Assembly: GCF_018883605.1 (NCBI RefSeq)
Contig: NZ_JAHLEM010000055.1
Location: forward strand, 1 to 64,000
Reading direction: 5' to 3'
From: Streptomyces niphimycinicus
Lineage (GTDB): Bacteria > Actinomycetota > Actinomycetes > Streptomycetales > Streptomycetaceae
Length of the DNA stretch: 64,000 nt
Positions 63,999 through 64,000 of this stretch are shown piece by piece; within the stretch, counting starts at the first letter, position 1, and each line of letters begins with the position of its first letter. Below the pieces are notes generated by a model, which was not told the origin of the DNA, searched no databases, and worked only from the letters and a program-made list of their open reading frames with translations. Position numbers and translations under genes: made by a program.

Positions 63999-64000
63999 GC

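Overview
The window is chromosomal DNA from a high-GC actinomycete, almost certainly a Streptomyces. The reasons are very high GC with strong third-position GC, many GTG starts, GTGA/ATGA overlaps between genes, the sporulation regulator whiA behind rapZ and yvcK, a WhiJ-type XRE/DUF397/HATPase trio, actinobacterial opcA beside zwf, a mycothiol-dependent isomerase-family protein, and Tat-exported proteins. No rRNA, tRNA or CRISPR array was recognised. Most of the window is conserved core gene order.

Layout. 1-12.6 kb: an MBL-fold hydrolase and a maleylpyruvate isomerase-family gene (minus), uvrA (plus), a PfkB sugar kinase coupled to its LacI regulator (minus) with a clear operator, an exported Rieske protein, then uvrC-rapZ-yvcK-whiA (plus), each overlapping the next by a few bases. 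12.65-15.56 kb is a scar: an M14 zinc carboxypeptidase gene broken into three pieces by a decayed TnpB (IS200/IS605-type) element and a second inserted segment. A sequence of about 245 bp occurs on both sides of the scar in inverted orientation, with 44 identical consecutive bases, and has the look of a structured RNA or element end. 15.7-29.6 kb holds central carbon metabolism: gap-pgk-tpiA-secG, an RbpA-family RNA polymerase-binding protein, an MFS exporter and pgi (plus), facing the pentose-phosphate operon tkt-tal-zwf-opcA-pgl (minus); a 23-bp perfect hairpin separates the two.

29.9-35.4 kb: heme O synthase (ctaB), a small conserved protein and an amidohydrolase (plus), meeting heme A synthase (ctaA) and an ABC-2 exporter pair (minus). 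35.5-42.2 kb: an iron-sulfur assembly operon, SufR-like regulator-sufB-sufD-Rieske ferredoxin-sufC-sufS-sufU-SufT-like, preceded by a palindrome and closed by a terminator. 42.3-50.2 kb: an SMR efflux pump with its TetR regulator, dapD, an extracellular nuclease, a conserved acidic protein and a PhoX-type protein.

50.3-64 kb is more accessory: an LLM-class flavin oxidoreductase, a VapBC-like toxin-antitoxin pair, a double TerD protein, an ECF sigma factor with a membrane protein and an L,D-transpeptidase lipoprotein, an S53 serine-carboxyl peptidase, an EamA transporter/TetR divergon with a perfect 17-bp inverted repeat, a WhiJ-like regulatory trio (the XRE gene frameshifted at a run of seven G), and a MarR-MFS-isochorismatase operon that reaches the right edge.

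By function, the window joins DNA excision repair, carbon-flux control (RapZ, YvcK, glycolysis and the pentose phosphate pathway), heme A and Fe-S biogenesis, and a set of small efflux and regulator modules whose operators can be read directly from the sequence. The most unusual places are the TnpB scar at 12.7-15.1 kb and the interrupted WhiJ-like trio.
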